A stretch of DNA of 5,962 bases, taken from NCBI GenBank assembly GCA_033720955.1, contig JAWWBN010000234.1, positions 1-5,962 on the forward strand, written 5' to 3'. A program made the position numbers and the translations under genes. Each line of letters begins with the position of its first letter. The first letter of the stretch is position 1. This document shows, in pieces, positions 5,349-5,962 of this stretch. This DNA is from JAWWBN01 sp033720955 (GTDB lineage Bacteria > Acidobacteriota > Thermoanaerobaculia > Multivoradales > JAHEKO01). Under the pieces are notes generated by a model. It saw nothing but the letters and a program-made list of their open reading frames with translations, did not search any database and had not been told where the DNA came from.

Positions 5349-5962
5349 TCACACCTTGAGGTAGATCCGGCGGCGGGCGAGCGCCCAGGCGACTCCCGTC
5401 CAGAGCGCCACGTAGACCAGGGCGAAGGCGAGCGACGCCGCTCGCGGAGCCAGCCAGGAGGCGAAGAGGGTCTGGTGGAGCCAGCCCTTGAGCGGGGTGC
5501 CGGCGACGGGGATCGCCCCCATCAGCGAGGCGGTCAGGCTGGAGGCGACGTAGAGGGCGAGGGGGTTCCACCCCAGCAGGATCGCCGGCCGCGCCCAGGC
5601 GCGCCGGCCGTGGACGTCGATGAGCCAGTAGCAGAGGGCCAGCGTCTCGAGAGCCGCGCCGGCGGTGAACAGGACGTAGGAGCTGGTCCAGAGATTCTTG
5701 TTGATCGGGAAGAGGAGATCCCACGCCAGGCCGGCGAGGAGCGCCCCCCATCCCGCGGCGAAGAGCCCGGCCGCGATCCGTGGCCGCCCGCGGTCCGATC
5801 GGATCCACTCGCCGGCGAAGAGCCCCAGAAGGGTGGTGGCCACCGCCGGCAGGGTGCTCAGCAGGCCCTCGGGGTCCCAGGCGCCCTGCCACATGCTGCC
5901 CGGCAGCAGCAGCCGGTCGAGCCAGGCGGCCAGATTGCCCTCCGGGGTCAGGTCGCCGCCGC
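5349..5962 (-). CDS. Heparan-alpha-glucosaminide N-acetyltransferase-like membrane protein, C-terminal half (partial)
   Basis: The frame stays open from the stop (TGA, 5349-5351 on the - strand) to the right edge, giving 203 visible residues; the start is outside the window. Numbering from the first full codon (5960-5958), signature stretches of the COG4299/NagX-type (DUF5009, HGSNAT-like) family are seen: GGDLTPEGNLAAWLDR (1-16), DPEGLLSTLPA (29-39) and PINKNLWTSSYVLFTAG (85-101). About five membrane helices are visible at roughly 33-53, 61-81, 93-114, 123-149 and 174-195, ending in a basic tail (RRRIYLKV). Eukaryotic HGSNAT moves acetyl from acetyl-CoA across the membrane onto glucosamine. 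Bacterial members are thought to act on amino sugars or cell-envelope glycans, mostly unproven. The region holding the catalytic His in the human enzyme would be off the edge, so activity cannot be judged. The Met at 5894-5892 is internal, since family-like sequence continues upstream of it. The gene is convergent with the VWA gene. Confidence 0.85.
   Translation of the reverse strand, partial: GGDLTPEGNLAAWLDRLLLPGSMWQGAWDPEGLLSTLPAVATTLLGLFAGEWIRSDRGRPRIAAGLFAAGWGALLAGLAWDLLFPINKNLWTSSYVLFTAGAALETLALCYWLIDVHGRRAWARPAILLGWNPLALYVASSLTASLMGAIPVAGTPLKGWLHQTLFASWLAPRAASLAFALVYVALWTGVAWALARRRIYLKV

Noticed and set aside
3469..5364. A 631-codon + strand open frame overlapping the VWA gene in another frame, including an ATG at 3541 preceded by AGGTAGG
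   Set aside because: The peptide is almost entirely Arg, Gly, Ala and Pro, typical of an off-frame GC-rich reading, whereas the overlapping frame starting at 3563 gives a signal peptide and a recognisable family.
5293..5892. A second - strand open frame overlapping the acetyltransferase-like gene
   Set aside because: The frame ending at 5349 gives clear membrane helices and family motifs; this one gives an Arg/Gly/Pro-rich peptide without them.
5892..5894. ATG on the - strand as the start of the acetyltransferase-like gene
   Set aside because: The frame continues upstream to the window edge with family-like sequence (GGDLTPEGN), so this Met is internal and the gene is partial.

Overview
The window looks like a piece of chromosome from a very GC-rich bacterium, by eye about 70% G+C or more, with third codon positions almost always G or C. 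The best lineage clue is the gene at 3563-5296. It carries the layout of the 'VWFA-related Acidobacterial domain' family, which points to Acidobacteriota or a close relative. This placement is an inference from one protein family and overall composition; no rRNA or other phylogenetic marker is present.

Layout: positions 1-3426 are the distal part of a tryptophan biosynthesis operon on the + strand: the last codons of trpC, then complete trpF, trpB and trpA, then a fifth gene for a small alpha/beta serine hydrolase. Each junction is a 4-nt stop/start overlap (ATGA once, GTGA three times), so the five genes look like one translationally coupled unit. TrpC, TrpF and the TrpA-TrpB complex carry out the last steps from phosphoribosyl-anthranilate to L-tryptophan. 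The hydrolase has a complete-looking Ser-Asp-His set but no obvious place in that pathway.

A 136-nt gap (3427-3562) separates the operon from a + strand gene for an exported 577-residue protein with a degenerate von Willebrand A domain. A short GC-rich gap (5297-5348) follows. Then, on the - strand and convergent, comes the C-terminal half of a polytopic membrane protein of the heparan-alpha-glucosaminide N-acetyltransferase-like (COG4299/NagX-type) family, whose start lies beyond the right edge.

I found no mobile element, CRISPR array, tRNA, rRNA or large repeat, and no evidence of a new multi-gene system. The points most worth a second look are the hydrolase locked into the trp operon, a Glu in TrpF where the family usually has its general-acid Asp, and the degenerate metal site in the VWA protein.
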